Shown here piece by piece: positions 1 to 7,606 of a DNA stretch of 18,659 nucleotides. Source of the stretch: Actinomycetes bacterium. GTDB lineage: Bacteria; Actinomycetota; Actinomycetes; Actinomycetales; Micrococcaceae. Position numbers and translations under genes: made by a program. The notes beneath the pieces were generated by a model. The model saw only the letters and a program-made list of their open reading frames with translations. It was not told where the DNA came from and made no database searches. The stretch covers positions 1 through 18,659 of the forward strand of contig JAFAAV010000014.1 of the NCBI GenBank assembly GCA_023426375.1, read 5' to 3'. Within the stretch, counting starts at the first letter, position 1, and each line of letters starts with the position of its first letter.

Positions 1-1392
1 CGTCACGCACTGCGCCGTGTCGCCGGGCTCTCGACCGAACTCGAAGACGTCACCGAGGTCGAATACCGTCAGCTCCGCCTGGAACGAGTGGTGCTCGCGG
101 GCCTGTGGTCCGCCGGGACACTGGCGGACGCGGAGAACTCACTTCGTGAACTTGCTGCGCTCGCAGAGACCGCCGGTTCCGAGGTCATGGACGGCATGCT
201 CCAGCGCCGTGTGAACCCGGATCCCGGAACCTATCTGGGATCGGGTAAGGCGATGGAACTCCGGGACGTGGTGGCGGCAACCGGTGCGGACACCGTGGTC
301 GTCGACGCCGAACTCGCGCCCTCCCAGCGCCGTGCATTGGAGGACGTGGTCAAGGTCAAGGTCATCGACCGGACCGGCCTGATTCTGGACATCTTCGCCC
401 AGCACGCCAAGTCCAAGGAGGGCAAGGCGCAGGTCGAACTGGCACAGCTGGAATACATGCTCCCTCGCCTCCGCGGTTGGGGTGAGTCGCTGTCACGTCA
501 GGCCGGTGGCCGTGCCGCTGCCGGTGAGGGCATTGGCTCGCGTGGCCCCGGTGAAACCAAGATCGAACTCGACCGACGCCGGATTCGCCAGCGCATGGCC
601 AAGCTGCGCCGTGAGATCGAAGCGATGAAGCCCGCCCGGGAAACCAAGCGGCTCAACCGCAAGCGATTCTCGGTGCCGTCCGTGGCCATTGCCGGGTACA
701 CCAACGCCGGCAAATCCTCACTGCTCAACCGACTCACGGACGCGGGCGTACTCGTGGAGAACGCTCTGTTCGCCACGTTGGATCCAACGGTGCGCAAGGC
801 GGAAACCCCTGACGGTATCGGGTATACGCTCTCGGACACCGTGGGCTTCGTGCGCTCGCTGCCCACGCAGCTCGTGGAGGCTTTCCGTTCCACGCTCGAG
901 GAAGTTGCCGATGCTGATGTCATCGTGCACGTGGTCGATGCATCGCACCCGGATCCGGAGGGCCAGCTCAAGGCTGTTCGCGATGTCCTCACGGACGTGG
1001 GCGCAACCGACATCCCGGAAATCGTGGCGCTCAACAAGTCGGACGTCGCGGATCCCGTGGTGCTCGGCCGTTTGCTCAACCACGAGAGCCCGTCCGTTGC
1101 CGTTTCCGCTCGTACGGGCGAGGGCATCGAAGAACTCAAGCAGTTGATTTCGCGGGCGATTCCGCGCCCCGATCACGAGCTCGACCTGTTGATTCCCTAC
1201 GTTCACGGTGAGGTGGTCTCGCGACTGCACGCCCAGGACGCGGAGATTCTGAGCACGGAGCACACCGAGGACGGCACGCGCTTGCGGGTGCGCGTCCGGG
1301 GGAGCCTCGTGGCGGAACTCGAGGAATACCGGCTTGGAGCGGCGTCGTCGACGGATGCGCAGCCGGACGAGAACGGTGCGGACACCGCATAG
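1..1392 (+). CDS. hflX: GTPase HflX, 5' end missing
   Basis: The reading frame is open from base 1, so the gene begins upstream; 463 codons are visible, ending in TAG at 1390-1392. HflX is a ribosome-associated GTPase that binds 50S subunits and, in other bacteria, splits stalled 70S ribosomes after heat or antibiotic stress. An N-terminal HflX domain is followed by a glycine-rich linker (around RGPGETKIELDRRRI) and a helical stretch, then the G domain. Counting from base 1, G1 is GYTNAGKSS at residues 232-240, G3 DTVGF starts at 279 and G4 NKSD is 345-348. The C-terminal domain after about residue 385 is intact. An ATG at the usual start is not in view; the internal GTG at 88 is not the start because HflX-like sequence continues in front of it. 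The helicase gene follows after 2 nt, implying co-transcription. Family assignment is firm. Confidence 0.96.
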   Translation, partial: RHALRRVAGLSTELEDVTEVEYRQLRLERVVLAGLWSAGTLADAENSLRELAALAETAGSEVMDGMLQRRVNPDPGTYLGSGKAMELRDVVAATGADTVVVDAELAPSQRRALEDVVKVKVIDRTGLILDIFAQHAKSKEGKAQVELAQLEYMLPRLRGWGESLSRQAGGRAAAGEGIGSRGPGETKIELDRRRIRQRMAKLRREIEAMKPARETKRLNRKRFSVPSVAIAGYTNAGKSSLLNRLTDAGVLVENALFATLDPTVRKAETPDGIGYTLSDTVGFVRSLPTQLVEAFRSTLEEVADADVIVHVVDASHPDPEGQLKAVRDVLTDVGATDIPEIVALNKSDVADPVVLGRLLNHESPSVAVSARTGEGIEELKQLISRAIPRPDHELDLLIPYVHGEVVSRLHAQDAEILSTEHTEDGTRLRVRVRGSLVAELEEYRLGAASSTDAQPDENGADTA

Positions 1393-1394
1393 GT

Positions 1395-3455
1395 ATGGCA
1401 GACCCGTTCATTGACGAGACCGGGCGGGACATTTCGGACCTTCGGCCCGAAACCCTGCCCGGTGCCAAGGATTCGCTTGAGCTCCTCGATGCCGCCGTGA
1501 CCGCCATGGGCGGGCAGCGGCGCGACGGGCAACGCTTCATGGCGGCCAAGGTCGCCGAGGCTTTGGACACCCGCAAACATCTGTTGGTTCAGGCAGGCAC
1601 GGGCACGGGCAAATCCCTGGCCTACCTGGTTCCGGTGTTCGAACACGCCCAGACCGCGGACAAACCCGTGATCATTTCCACCGCGACCCTGGCGTTGCAG
1701 TCGCAGGTGACCGGCCGCGACGTTCCGCGCGTGTTGGACGCGGTCGAAGAACACCTGGAGCACCGACCCAACGTGGCGCTGCTCAAAGGCCGGTCCAATT
1801 ACGCGTGCCTGCACAAGATCGGCGGTGGGTACCCCACCGATGACGACGCCGCTCTGTTCAATCTCACGGAACCGGCCAGTTCCGCACGGGGCGGGGACAC
1901 CGCCGTGGGAAAGTTGGGCCAACAGGTCAAGCGGTTGCGCGAATGGGTTGAGTCCACAGAGACCGGGGACCGTGACGATGTGCAGCCGGGTGTCTCGGAT
2001 GCGGCCTGGCGACAGGTCTCCGTGACCGCCCGGGAATGCATCGGGCGCAAATGCCCCCTGATCGAAGAATGTTTTGCCGAGAAAGCCCGGTTGGCAGCGG
2101 GCGAGGCGGACGTAGTGATTACCAATCACGCGCTGTTGGCCATCAACGCATTCGAGGGCCTGGCCGTCCTGCCCGAACACGACGTGGTGGTTGTGGACGA
2201 GGCACACGAACTTCAGGACCGAGTCACGGGTGCGGTCACCGGTGCCTTGTCCGGTGCTGCCGTGCGCGCGGCGGCCAGCGGCGTGCGCAAACACACTGCG
2301 GCACCGCACGAGGACCTGGACAAAGCTGCGGACGCCTTTGATCGAGCCTTCAACGGCGATCCCAACGGGTTGTTGCCGCGAGGATTTACCGAAGAGCAGG
2401 TCTATGCCGTCCGTGGCGTGCAGGACGCCGCGCGCGCCGGGTTGAGCGCCACCAAAGGAGACTCCAACGCGGAAGACGCGGGTCGGCATGCCGCGCGGTC
2501 ACGGTTGTCAGAAATTCTGGATACAGCCGATCGCATGCTCAATGCGAACACGGACCATGATGTCCTCTGGATTTCCCGCGTGGGCCGCTGGGAGCAGTCC
2601 TCCGGATACGTGTCACCAGATGCCGGGGAACCGGCAACCCTCAACATAGCGCCGCTCAGCGTGGCGGGTGCGTTGCGGCAAGGACTCTTCGACGGCCGCA
2701 CGGTCGTGCTGACCTCGGCCACGCTGGCCGTGGGATCCTCATTCTCATCAGTGGCTGGCGCTCTCGGACTGCAAGGCGCAGGCGCCCCGCCGTGGCGAGG
2801 GGTGGACGTGGGAAGCCCGTTCAACTACCCCAAGCAGGGCATCCTGTACGTGGCCAGGCACCTGCCTAAACCGGGCCGGGGAGTGTCCGAGGAGCAACTG
2901 GCCGAACTAGCAGAACTTGTGAAGGCGTCCAACGGCGGTGCCTTGGGGTTGTTCTCTTCCCGCCGCGCGGCCGAAGAAGCGACAGAAAAACTGCGCGAGC
3001 TGATCGATACAGAAATCCTGTGCCAGGGGGAGGCGTCCCTGCCGTCGCTGGTGAAGGATTTCACGGACGACCCTACGGCCAGCCTCTTCGGCACCATGAG
3101 CTTGTGGCAGGGAGTGGACGTGCCCGGCGACTCATGCCGGCTGGTCGTGATCGACCGAATCCCGTTCCCGCGTCCGGATGACCCTCTTGGAACGGCGCGC
3201 ACCAGGGCCACCGAACGTGCGGGTGGAAACGGTTTCATGGCCGTGTCCGCGACCCACGCGGCGGTGAGATTGGCCCAGGGCGCGGGTCGCTTGATTCGCT
3301 CCCATAACGACCGTGGCGTGGTGGCGGTCTTGGATTCGCGGCTCGCGACGGCGCGCTACGGAACCTTCCTAACCAAATCGTTGCCACCGTTGTGGCCCAC
3401 CGCAGACAAGAGCAAGGTTTTGGGTGCACTGAAGCGGCTCAGCAGCTCGCAGTAG
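1395..3455 (+). CDS. dinG: DinG/XPD-family ATP-dependent DNA helicase with Fe-S cluster
   Basis: A 686-residue superfamily 2 helicase of the XPD/DinG type, which unwinds DNA 5'-to-3' and is linked to repair and to removal of R-loops or other structures. Walker A is GTGTGKS at residues 68-74 and the DEAH box is D268-H271. Four cysteines between them, C138, C215, C220 and C226 (CxxxxCxxxxxC in the last three), fit the [4Fe-4S] ligands of this family. C-terminal helicase motifs include the LWQGVDVPGD and QGAGRLIRS segments, the latter being the motif VI arginine region. The ATG lies 2 nt after the hflX stop; no clear Shine-Dalgarno is seen, so translation may be coupled to hflX. I see no LexA box directly in front of it, so any SOS control would have to act upstream of hflX. 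It converges on lexA across a strong hairpin. The family is clear; DinG versus another XPD-like paralogue (YoaA) is less certain. Confidence 0.93.
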   Translation: MADPFIDETGRDISDLRPETLPGAKDSLELLDAAVTAMGGQRRDGQRFMAAKVAEALDTRKHLLVQAGTGTGKSLAYLVPVFEHAQTADKPVIISTATLALQSQVTGRDVPRVLDAVEEHLEHRPNVALLKGRSNYACLHKIGGGYPTDDDAALFNLTEPASSARGGDTAVGKLGQQVKRLREWVESTETGDRDDVQPGVSDAAWRQVSVTARECIGRKCPLIEECFAEKARLAAGEADVVITNHALLAINAFEGLAVLPEHDVVVVDEAHELQDRVTGAVTGALSGAAVRAAASGVRKHTAAPHEDLDKAADAFDRAFNGDPNGLLPRGFTEEQVYAVRGVQDAARAGLSATKGDSNAEDAGRHAARSRLSEILDTADRMLNANTDHDVLWISRVGRWEQSSGYVSPDAGEPATLNIAPLSVAGALRQGLFDGRTVVLTSATLAVGSSFSSVAGALGLQGAGAPPWRGVDVGSPFNYPKQGILYVARHLPKPGRGVSEEQLAELAELVKASNGGALGLFSSRRAAEEATEKLRELIDTEILCQGEASLPSLVKDFTDDPTASLFGTMSLWQGVDVPGDSCRLVVIDRIPFPRPDDPLGTARTRATERAGGNGFMAVSATHAAVRLAQGAGRLIRSHNDRGVVAVLDSRLATARYGTFLTKSLPPLWPTADKSKVLGALKRLSSSQ

Positions 3456-3533
3456 TCCCTCAGCCCCGGCGTGCAGGGCTCCGAGACATGACCGCAGTGA
3501 AATCCGGAACTCTGACGGTGCCGCCCGACATCA

Positions 3534-3572
3534 AACCGGCCCGGTAGGTGAATCTCACCTACCGGGCCGGTT
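3534..3572. terminator. Bidirectional hairpin terminator between dinG and lexA
   Basis: A perfect 17-bp inverted repeat (arms 3534-3550 and 3556-3572) surrounds a 5-nt loop AATCT; one more A-T pair can close it to 18 bp. It lies 78 nt after the dinG stop and 19 nt after the lexA stop, between convergent genes. The T-tract is poor on both strands (TTGTGT on plus, TTTGA on minus), as is common in high-GC actinobacteria. The rest of the 136-nt intergenic spacer shows nothing recognisable. Confidence 0.85.
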
Positions 3573-3591
3573 GTGTCATGAACTGTGCGGG

Positions 3592-4341
3592 TCAGAGGGA
3601 TCGGAACACCGATACGACCTTGCCCATCACGGTGGCGTGATCACCCAGGATAGGTTCGTACTGGGTGTTCTGCGGAAGTAACCAGGTGTGGCCGTCGCGC
3701 TGGCGGAATGTCTTGACGGTGGCCTCGTCATCGAGCAGCGCGGCCACGATGTCACCGTTCACCGCGGTGTTCTGCTGGCGCACCACGACCCAGTCACCGT
3801 CGCAGATGGCGGCGTCGATCATGGAATCACCGGACACCTTGAGCATGAACAGGTCGCCGTGGCCCACGAACTCGCGCGGTAGGGAGAACACGTCTTCGAC
3901 AGACTGCTCCGCCGTGATGGGACCACCGGCGGCGATTCGACCGACCAGGGGCACCGATGCCATGGAATCCTCCGAGCTGCTGGTGGGCAATTGAGTGACG
4001 TTGTGCAGTGTGCCATCCGAAGTCTTTGAAGACTGCTCGGCCGGTTCTGGTTCACCCAGTTCCCGAGCTAATTCCGCCTCGGATAGTGGACGCAGAACCT
4101 CCATTGCGCGCGGGCGCCGAGGGTCACGACGGATGTAGCCGAGCTTCTCGAGCTGGCCCAGTTGGTGGGTGACGCTCGACAGCGAGGCAAGGCCCACGAT
4201 GTCACCAATTTCGCGCATGGACGGGGGATAACCCCGCTCGCTGATGGCTCGCTGCACCGCGCCGAGGATGGTGCGCTGACGAGCGGTCAACGGCCGCTGG
4301 GGTCGCTGGGACTCCGAACCGGAGGGGGAAGGTGTGCTCAC
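3592..4341 (-). CDS. lexA: LexA SOS repressor (self-cleaving)
   Basis: A 249-residue LexA. It represses DNA-damage genes until RecA filaments on single-stranded DNA trigger self-cleavage. The N-terminal winged helix-turn-helix (about residues 17-82) contains MREIGDIVGLASLSSVTHQL, followed by a variable linker to about 128. The cleavage site is A138-G139 in RIAAGGPI; the catalytic serine is S173 (GDSM) and the lysine K210 (DDEATVKTF). The length suits actinobacterial LexA, which carries a longer N-terminus and linker than the E. coli protein. The start is GTG at 4341-4339, with an AAAGGA ribosome site 9 nt ahead. Transcription probably begins near 4463 from a TTGAGT-N17-TAGTCT promoter whose -35 overlaps a LexA box, giving autorepression. 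It is divergent from the LysM gene and convergent with dinG. Confidence 0.98.
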   Translation of the reverse strand: MSTPSPSGSESQRPQRPLTARQRTILGAVQRAISERGYPPSMREIGDIVGLASLSSVTHQLGQLEKLGYIRRDPRRPRAMEVLRPLSEAELARELGEPEPAEQSSKTSDGTLHNVTQLPTSSSEDSMASVPLVGRIAAGGPITAEQSVEDVFSLPREFVGHGDLFMLKVSGDSMIDAAICDGDWVVVRQQNTAVNGDIVAALLDDEATVKTFRQRDGHTWLLPQNTQYEPILGDHATVMGKVVSVFRSL

Positions 4342-4469
4342 GAGGTTGGGGTCCTTTCACCGATTTGCGACCGCGGGGTCAACCGCGACGAACTCTGTAC
4401 CCGTCGAGCTCGATCCTGCCGCTTATGCGTGTCAGAGACGTTCGATCAACTAGTACGGACGTTGCTTCA

Positions 4470-4498
4470 AGACTAGTGCGCCATGAGTGAGGACTCAA
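4470..4498 (-). promoter_or_regulatory. lexA promoter
   Basis: Reading the minus strand, TTGAGT (4498-4493) and TAGTCT (4475-4470) are separated by exactly 17 nt. The first matches four of six consensus -35 bases and the second fits the actinobacterial TANNNT -10. The predicted start is near 4463, giving a leader of about 120 nt. The -35 overlaps the LexA box at 4495-4510, the expected layout for autorepression. Confidence 0.7.
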
Positions 4499-4510
4499 AC
4501 ACATGTTCGA
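4495..4510. promoter_or_regulatory. LexA operator (SOS box 1)
   Basis: TCAAACACATGTTCGA matches the actinobacterial SOS consensus TCGAAC-N4-GTTCGA at 11 of 12 defined positions. It overlaps the -35 of the lexA promoter on the minus strand and sits just upstream of a candidate -35 for the LysM gene on the plus strand, so one bound LexA could affect both. Confidence 0.87.
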
Positions 4511-4518
4511 TTTTTCTC

Positions 4519-4548
4519 TCGACAAGGTTCGTACACCCGTGCTAGAAC
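4519..4548 (+). promoter_or_regulatory. Candidate promoter of the LysM cell-division gene
   Basis: TCGACA (4519-4524, five of six matches to TTGACA) and TAGAAC (4543-4548) are separated by 18 nt. The predicted start near 4555 gives a leader of about 95 nt. LexA boxes lie on both sides, one upstream of the -35 and one just after the predicted start. The -10 is imperfect because its last base is C. Confidence 0.5.
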
Positions 4549-4561
4549 TTAACGCAGATAT

Positions 4562-4577
4562 TCGAAAACGTGTTCTA
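4562..4577. promoter_or_regulatory. LexA operator (SOS box 2)
   Basis: TCGAAAACGTGTTCTA matches TCGAAC-N4-GTTCGA at 10 of 12 positions. It lies 72 nt before the LysM gene's ATG and just downstream of that gene's predicted transcription start, where bound LexA would block early elongation or promoter clearance. Confidence 0.75.
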
Positions 4578-4649
4578 ACGCCGGGGAAAGGGTTCGAACA
4601 CCCTGCCGCTTCACCCCGCGGTCACCGGAAAGTTCACCAGGAGGTTGCC

Positions 4650-5009
4650 ATGACCACACATATCTTGCCCACTAGCGCCCGAGGCATCACTCGCGCACCC
4701 AAGCTCAACCTGACTCGTCGCGGTCGCTTCGTGTTCATTGGACTGCCGTTTATCACGGGTGCCGCTGCGCTACTGGTGGTTGCAGTCATCTTCCTGCTGC
4801 CCTCCACCGTCCAGGCCAACACCGATCCCGTGGGCGAGCCCGTGACCCACTCCGTGACCGTTCAGTCCGATCAGTCCTTGTGGGAGATCGCATATGCGGC
4901 TGACCCGCAGCGCGACACTCGCGAGGTCATGGACGACATCGTGGACCTCAACGGACTGGCATCCTCGGAGCTGTCCGCCGGTCAGCTGCTGGAGATCCCC
5001 GCTCCCTGA
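4650..5009 (+). CDS. SOS-linked membrane-anchored LysM protein (YneA/ChiZ/DivS-like)
   Basis: A 119-residue protein with a basic cytoplasmic N-terminus (residues 1-26), one transmembrane segment (about 27-50, ending FIFLL-like in VAVIFLLPSTVQA) and an extracytoplasmic LysM domain (about 67-117: HSVTVQSDQSLWEIA, then LNGL and LSAGQLLEIP). LysM binds peptidoglycan. This size and topology, divergent from lexA, match YneA of Bacillus and the lexA-adjacent ChiZ (Rv2719c) and DivS proteins of actinobacteria, which halt septation during the SOS response. The ATG at 4650 is chosen because AGGAGG at 4639-4644 lies 5 nt before it; the frame stays open back to an ATG at 4503, but that codon is inside a LexA box and upstream of the predicted transcription start. 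Function is inferred from context and topology; no hydrolase domain is present. Confidence 0.88.
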   Translation: MTTHILPTSARGITRAPKLNLTRRGRFVFIGLPFITGAAALLVVAVIFLLPSTVQANTDPVGEPVTHSVTVQSDQSLWEIAYAADPQRDTREVMDDIVDLNGLASSELSAGQLLEIPAP

Positions 5010-5034
5010 ATCGTGTGAAGACCTCATCGGCGCT

Positions 5035-5040
5035 TAAGCT
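5035..5040 (+). promoter_or_regulatory. hisC -10 element, leaderless type
   Basis: TAAGCT fits TANNNT and ends 6 nt before the hisC GTG, which places the transcription start on the G of the start codon. No convincing -35 is seen (TGTGAA at 5014-5019 is weak). The AGGGGA between the -10 and the GTG touches the start codon and is too close to act as a Shine-Dalgarno. Confidence 0.55.
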
Positions 5041-5046
5041 AGGGGA

Positions 5047-6150
5047 GTGAGCCAAAATCTCGATCGCCTAGAAGCCCTGCCCCTGCGTGAAAACTTACGG
5101 GGCATGTCCCCGTACGGAGCACCCCAACTCGATGTTGCGGTCGCGCTGAACACGAACGAGAACACCCATCCCGTTCCTCAGGCCGTGGTGGACGCCATCA
5201 CCGAGCGCGTCTCACGGGCAGCCGGTCAGCTCAATCGCTACCCCGATCGGGAATTCTCAGAACTTCGCATGGCATTGGCCGCTTACCTGGGCTACGAGCT
5301 GACCGCTGACAATCTCTGGGCAGCCAACGGGTCCAACGAAATCCTGCAGCAGATCTTGCAGACGTTCGGTGGACCCGGACGTTCCGTCCTCACCTTCGTT
5401 CCCACCTATTCGATGTACCCCTTGCTGGCTTCCGGCACGGGAACCGAGTTCATCGCGGGTCAACGAGCGGAGGACTTCACGCTGACGGCGGACTCTGCTG
5501 CGCAGCAAGTGCGCGAGCACGCACCCGATGTCGTCATCCTGTGCTCACCCAATAATCCGACCGGCACCGCGCTCGGCCTGGATGTGGTTCGCGCCGTGTG
5601 CGAGGCCGCTGAAGAATCCAACTCCATGGTCATCGTGGATGAGGCCTACGCAGAGTTCGCGCGGTTCGGGACCCCGTCTGCACTGACTCTGCTCGAGGGC
5701 CGCCCCCGTCTGATCGTTACTCGCACCATGAGCAAAGCTTTCGCGCTGGCCGGTGCCCGATTGGGCTATTTCGCCGCGGCTCCCGAGGTCACGGACGCCA
5801 TTCGTTTGGTCCGCTTGCCCTACCACCTCTCGGCCGTCAGTCAGGCGACCGCCCTCGCGGCACTCGAGCACAGCGACGTTCTGTTGAGCACCGTAGAGGA
5901 CATCAAGATGCAGCGAGACCGCATCGTGGACGATCTCAAACGACTGGGGCTGAAACCCGCGGAATCCGACTCCAATTTCGTGTTCTACGGGGGTATGGAG
6001 AACGCCCAGCAGATGTGGCAGAACCTGCTGGACCAGGGCGTTCTGGTGCGCGATGTCGGAATCCCCGGCCACCTGCGCGTGACCGCAGGTACCGAGGATG
6101 AAACCACCGCATTCTTGAACGCTGTGGAGAACTACCTGCAGCAGAAGTGA
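5047..6150 (+). CDS. hisC: Histidinol-phosphate aminotransferase HisC
   Basis: A 367-residue class I/II aminotransferase that converts imidazole acetol-phosphate to histidinol-phosphate using glutamate and PLP, in the cytoplasm. The N-terminal SPYGAPQLDVAVALNTNENTHPVP segment is the HisC signature. SPNNPTG occupies residues 167-173, DEAY begins at D198, and the PLP lysine is K230 in TRTMSKAFALAGARLGY. C-terminal GHLRVTAGTEDE supplies the phosphate-binding arginine. The start is GTG at 5047, because family N-termini extend to about there; the ATG at 5104 would remove conserved residues. The mRNA is probably leaderless. Actinobacterial his operons usually have hisD in front of hisC; here the gene follows the LysM gene after 37 nt and hisD is absent. 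Confidence 0.97.
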   Translation: MSQNLDRLEALPLRENLRGMSPYGAPQLDVAVALNTNENTHPVPQAVVDAITERVSRAAGQLNRYPDREFSELRMALAAYLGYELTADNLWAANGSNEILQQILQTFGGPGRSVLTFVPTYSMYPLLASGTGTEFIAGQRAEDFTLTADSAAQQVREHAPDVVILCSPNNPTGTALGLDVVRAVCEAAEESNSMVIVDEAYAEFARFGTPSALTLLEGRPRLIVTRTMSKAFALAGARLGYFAAAPEVTDAIRLVRLPYHLSAVSQATALAALEHSDVLLSTVEDIKMQRDRIVDDLKRLGLKPAESDSNFVFYGGMENAQQMWQNLLDQGVLVRDVGIPGHLRVTAGTEDETTAFLNAVENYLQQK

Positions 6151-6203
6151 CCCGCGGGTGAGTCATCCGTCGGTCACCGAACGGGCCATACAGGTCCGGC
6201 TAT

Positions 6204-6209
6204 TAGACT
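6204..6209 (+). promoter_or_regulatory. Possible -10 element before hisB
   Basis: TAGACT fits TANNNT. The implied start is near 6216, at the base of a GC-rich inverted repeat (AGCGCC 6214-6219 and GGCGCT 6233-6238). No good -35 is visible. The 116-nt hisC-hisB spacer is much larger than others in this cluster, which makes an internal promoter plausible. Confidence 0.4.
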
Positions 6210-6266
6210 GAATAGCGCCGCTGTTTCCGGCGGGCGCTTGCAGAATTCGAGGAGTCACACCCCGTT

Positions 6267-6884
6267 ATGTCCCCAACCAACGCACCTCGTACCGCCGTGG
6301 TGGAACGCGTGACCAGTGAGTCCACGGTTCGCGTGGAACTGAACTTGGACGGCACGGGTCAGTCCAACATCGAGACCACCGTGCCCTTCTACAACCACAT
6401 GCTGACGGCACTGTCCAAGCACTCCCTGATCGACCTCAACGTTCAGTCACACGGGGATATCGACATCGACGTGCACCACACGGTCGAGGACACCGCCATC
6501 GTGCTCGGTGACGCGTTCCTGCAGGCCCTGGGTGACAAGCGAGGCATCCGTCGTTTCGGTCAGGCCACCATTCCGCTGGACGAGGCTCTGGCCTCAGCGG
6601 TCGTGGACGTATCTGGCCGTCCATACGTGGTGCACACCGGCGAACCCGAGGGCCAGCAGTACCACTTGATCGGCGGTCACTTCACCGGCTCCATGACCCG
6701 CCACGTGTTCGAGTCCTTCGCCTATCACGCCCAGTTGTGCCTGCACATCGACGTGATTCGTGGTCGGGATCCGCACCACATAGTGGAGGCACAGTTCAAG
6801 GCACTGGCCCGCGCACTGCGCGAAGCCGTAGAGCCCGATGCACGAATGGCCAATTCCATTCCGTCCACCAAGGGAGCTTTGTGA
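6267..6884 (+). CDS. hisB: Imidazoleglycerol-phosphate dehydratase HisB
   Basis: A 205-residue single-function HisB (no phosphatase domain), which dehydrates imidazole glycerol-phosphate to imidazole acetol-phosphate, the substrate made for HisC. The two metal-binding motifs are present: H70-H71-T-V-E74-D and H170-H171-I-V-E174, with H44 in FYNHML and the GGHFTGSMTRHV segment between them. The length is normal for the family. GAGGAG at 6249-6254 lies 12 nt before the ATG, slightly long but the best site. The TGA at 6882-6884 overlaps the hisH GTG by 3 nt (GTGA). Confidence 0.97.
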   Translation: MSPTNAPRTAVVERVTSESTVRVELNLDGTGQSNIETTVPFYNHMLTALSKHSLIDLNVQSHGDIDIDVHHTVEDTAIVLGDAFLQALGDKRGIRRFGQATIPLDEALASAVVDVSGRPYVVHTGEPEGQQYHLIGGHFTGSMTRHVFESFAYHAQLCLHIDVIRGRDPHHIVEAQFKALARALREAVEPDARMANSIPSTKGAL

Positions 6885-7606
6885 ACCCCGGTAACGAACA
6901 GGTGACCGACACCGAACAGGCCCTGTGCGTCGTCGTTCTCGATTACGGCGCAGGCAACGTCCACTCGGCCGTCCGCGCACTGGAAGCTGCGGGTGCCCGC
7001 GTGAAGCTCAGCGCCGATCCGGAGGACGTCATGGACGCCGACGGGCTCGTGGTCCCCGGCGTGGGCGCGTTCGCTGCGGTGATGGACGGGCTCCGTTCCG
7101 TTCAGGCACCACGTCTCATCGACCGTCGGCTGAGTGGCGGTCGTCCCGTGCTGGGAATTTGCGTGGGTCTGCAAGTCATGTTCGATGAGGGTGTTGAACA
7201 CGGTGAGCGTTCCGAGGGACTCGCCCAGTGGCCCGGAACCGTGGAGCGATTGAACGCACCCGTGGTACCTCACATGGGGTGGAACACTGTGGAGCCGCCC
7301 CAGGACTCGATTCTCTTCAAGGGCATCGAGAACGAACGCTTCTACTTCGTGCACTCCTACGGTGTGCAGGACTGGAACTTCGACCAAACCATCGAGCGCA
7401 TGAAGGCCCCCGGCGTCACGTGGTCCGAACACGGCGGTCCGTTCGTGGCAGCTGTGGAGAATGGCGCTCTGTGCGCTACGCAGTTCCACCCGGAGAAATC
7501 ATCGGCTGCGGGTATCGCGCTCTTGCGCAACTGGTTGGGCACGCTGCCCCGCACGGGTCGCATGGCCGATCGCATGCCTGCGCGCGGCGCGGAGGTCGAG
7601 AAGTGA
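6881..7606 (+). CDS. hisH: Imidazole glycerol-phosphate synthase, glutamine amidotransferase subunit HisH
   Basis: A 241-residue class I glutaminase that releases ammonia from glutamine and channels it to HisF, forming imidazole glycerol-phosphate and AICAR. The nucleophile is C94 in LGICVGLQ and the other triad residues are H203 and E205 in QFHPEKS. LDYGAGNVHSAVRAL near the N-terminus is the usual opening. The GTG at 6881 is chosen: it overlaps the hisB stop (GTGA) and has AAGGGAG just upstream. A second GTG at 6902 is possible. The frame stays open further upstream inside hisB, but that is not HisH-like. Its partner HisF is not encoded in this window, which is common when hisF sits elsewhere. 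Confidence 0.96.
   Translation: MNPGNEQVTDTEQALCVVVLDYGAGNVHSAVRALEAAGARVKLSADPEDVMDADGLVVPGVGAFAAVMDGLRSVQAPRLIDRRLSGGRPVLGICVGLQVMFDEGVEHGERSEGLAQWPGTVERLNAPVVPHMGWNTVEPPQDSILFKGIENERFYFVHSYGVQDWNFDQTIERMKAPGVTWSEHGGPFVAAVENGALCATQFHPEKSSAAGIALLRNWLGTLPRTGRMADRMPARGAEVEK

Noticed and set aside
1203..2489. A 428-codon minus-strand frame across the hflX-helicase junction.
   Set aside because: It lies opposite two conserved genes whose motifs are intact, and has no recognisable domain or ribosome site.
4440..4445. A third LexA site at GTTCGA.
   Set aside because: Only one half-site; the partner half (TGTCAG) matches the consensus poorly.
4503..4649. An N-terminal extension of the LysM protein from ATG 4503.
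   Set aside because: That ATG lies inside a LexA box and before the predicted transcription start, while ATG 4650 has a near-perfect ribosome site and a sensible signal-anchor N-terminus.
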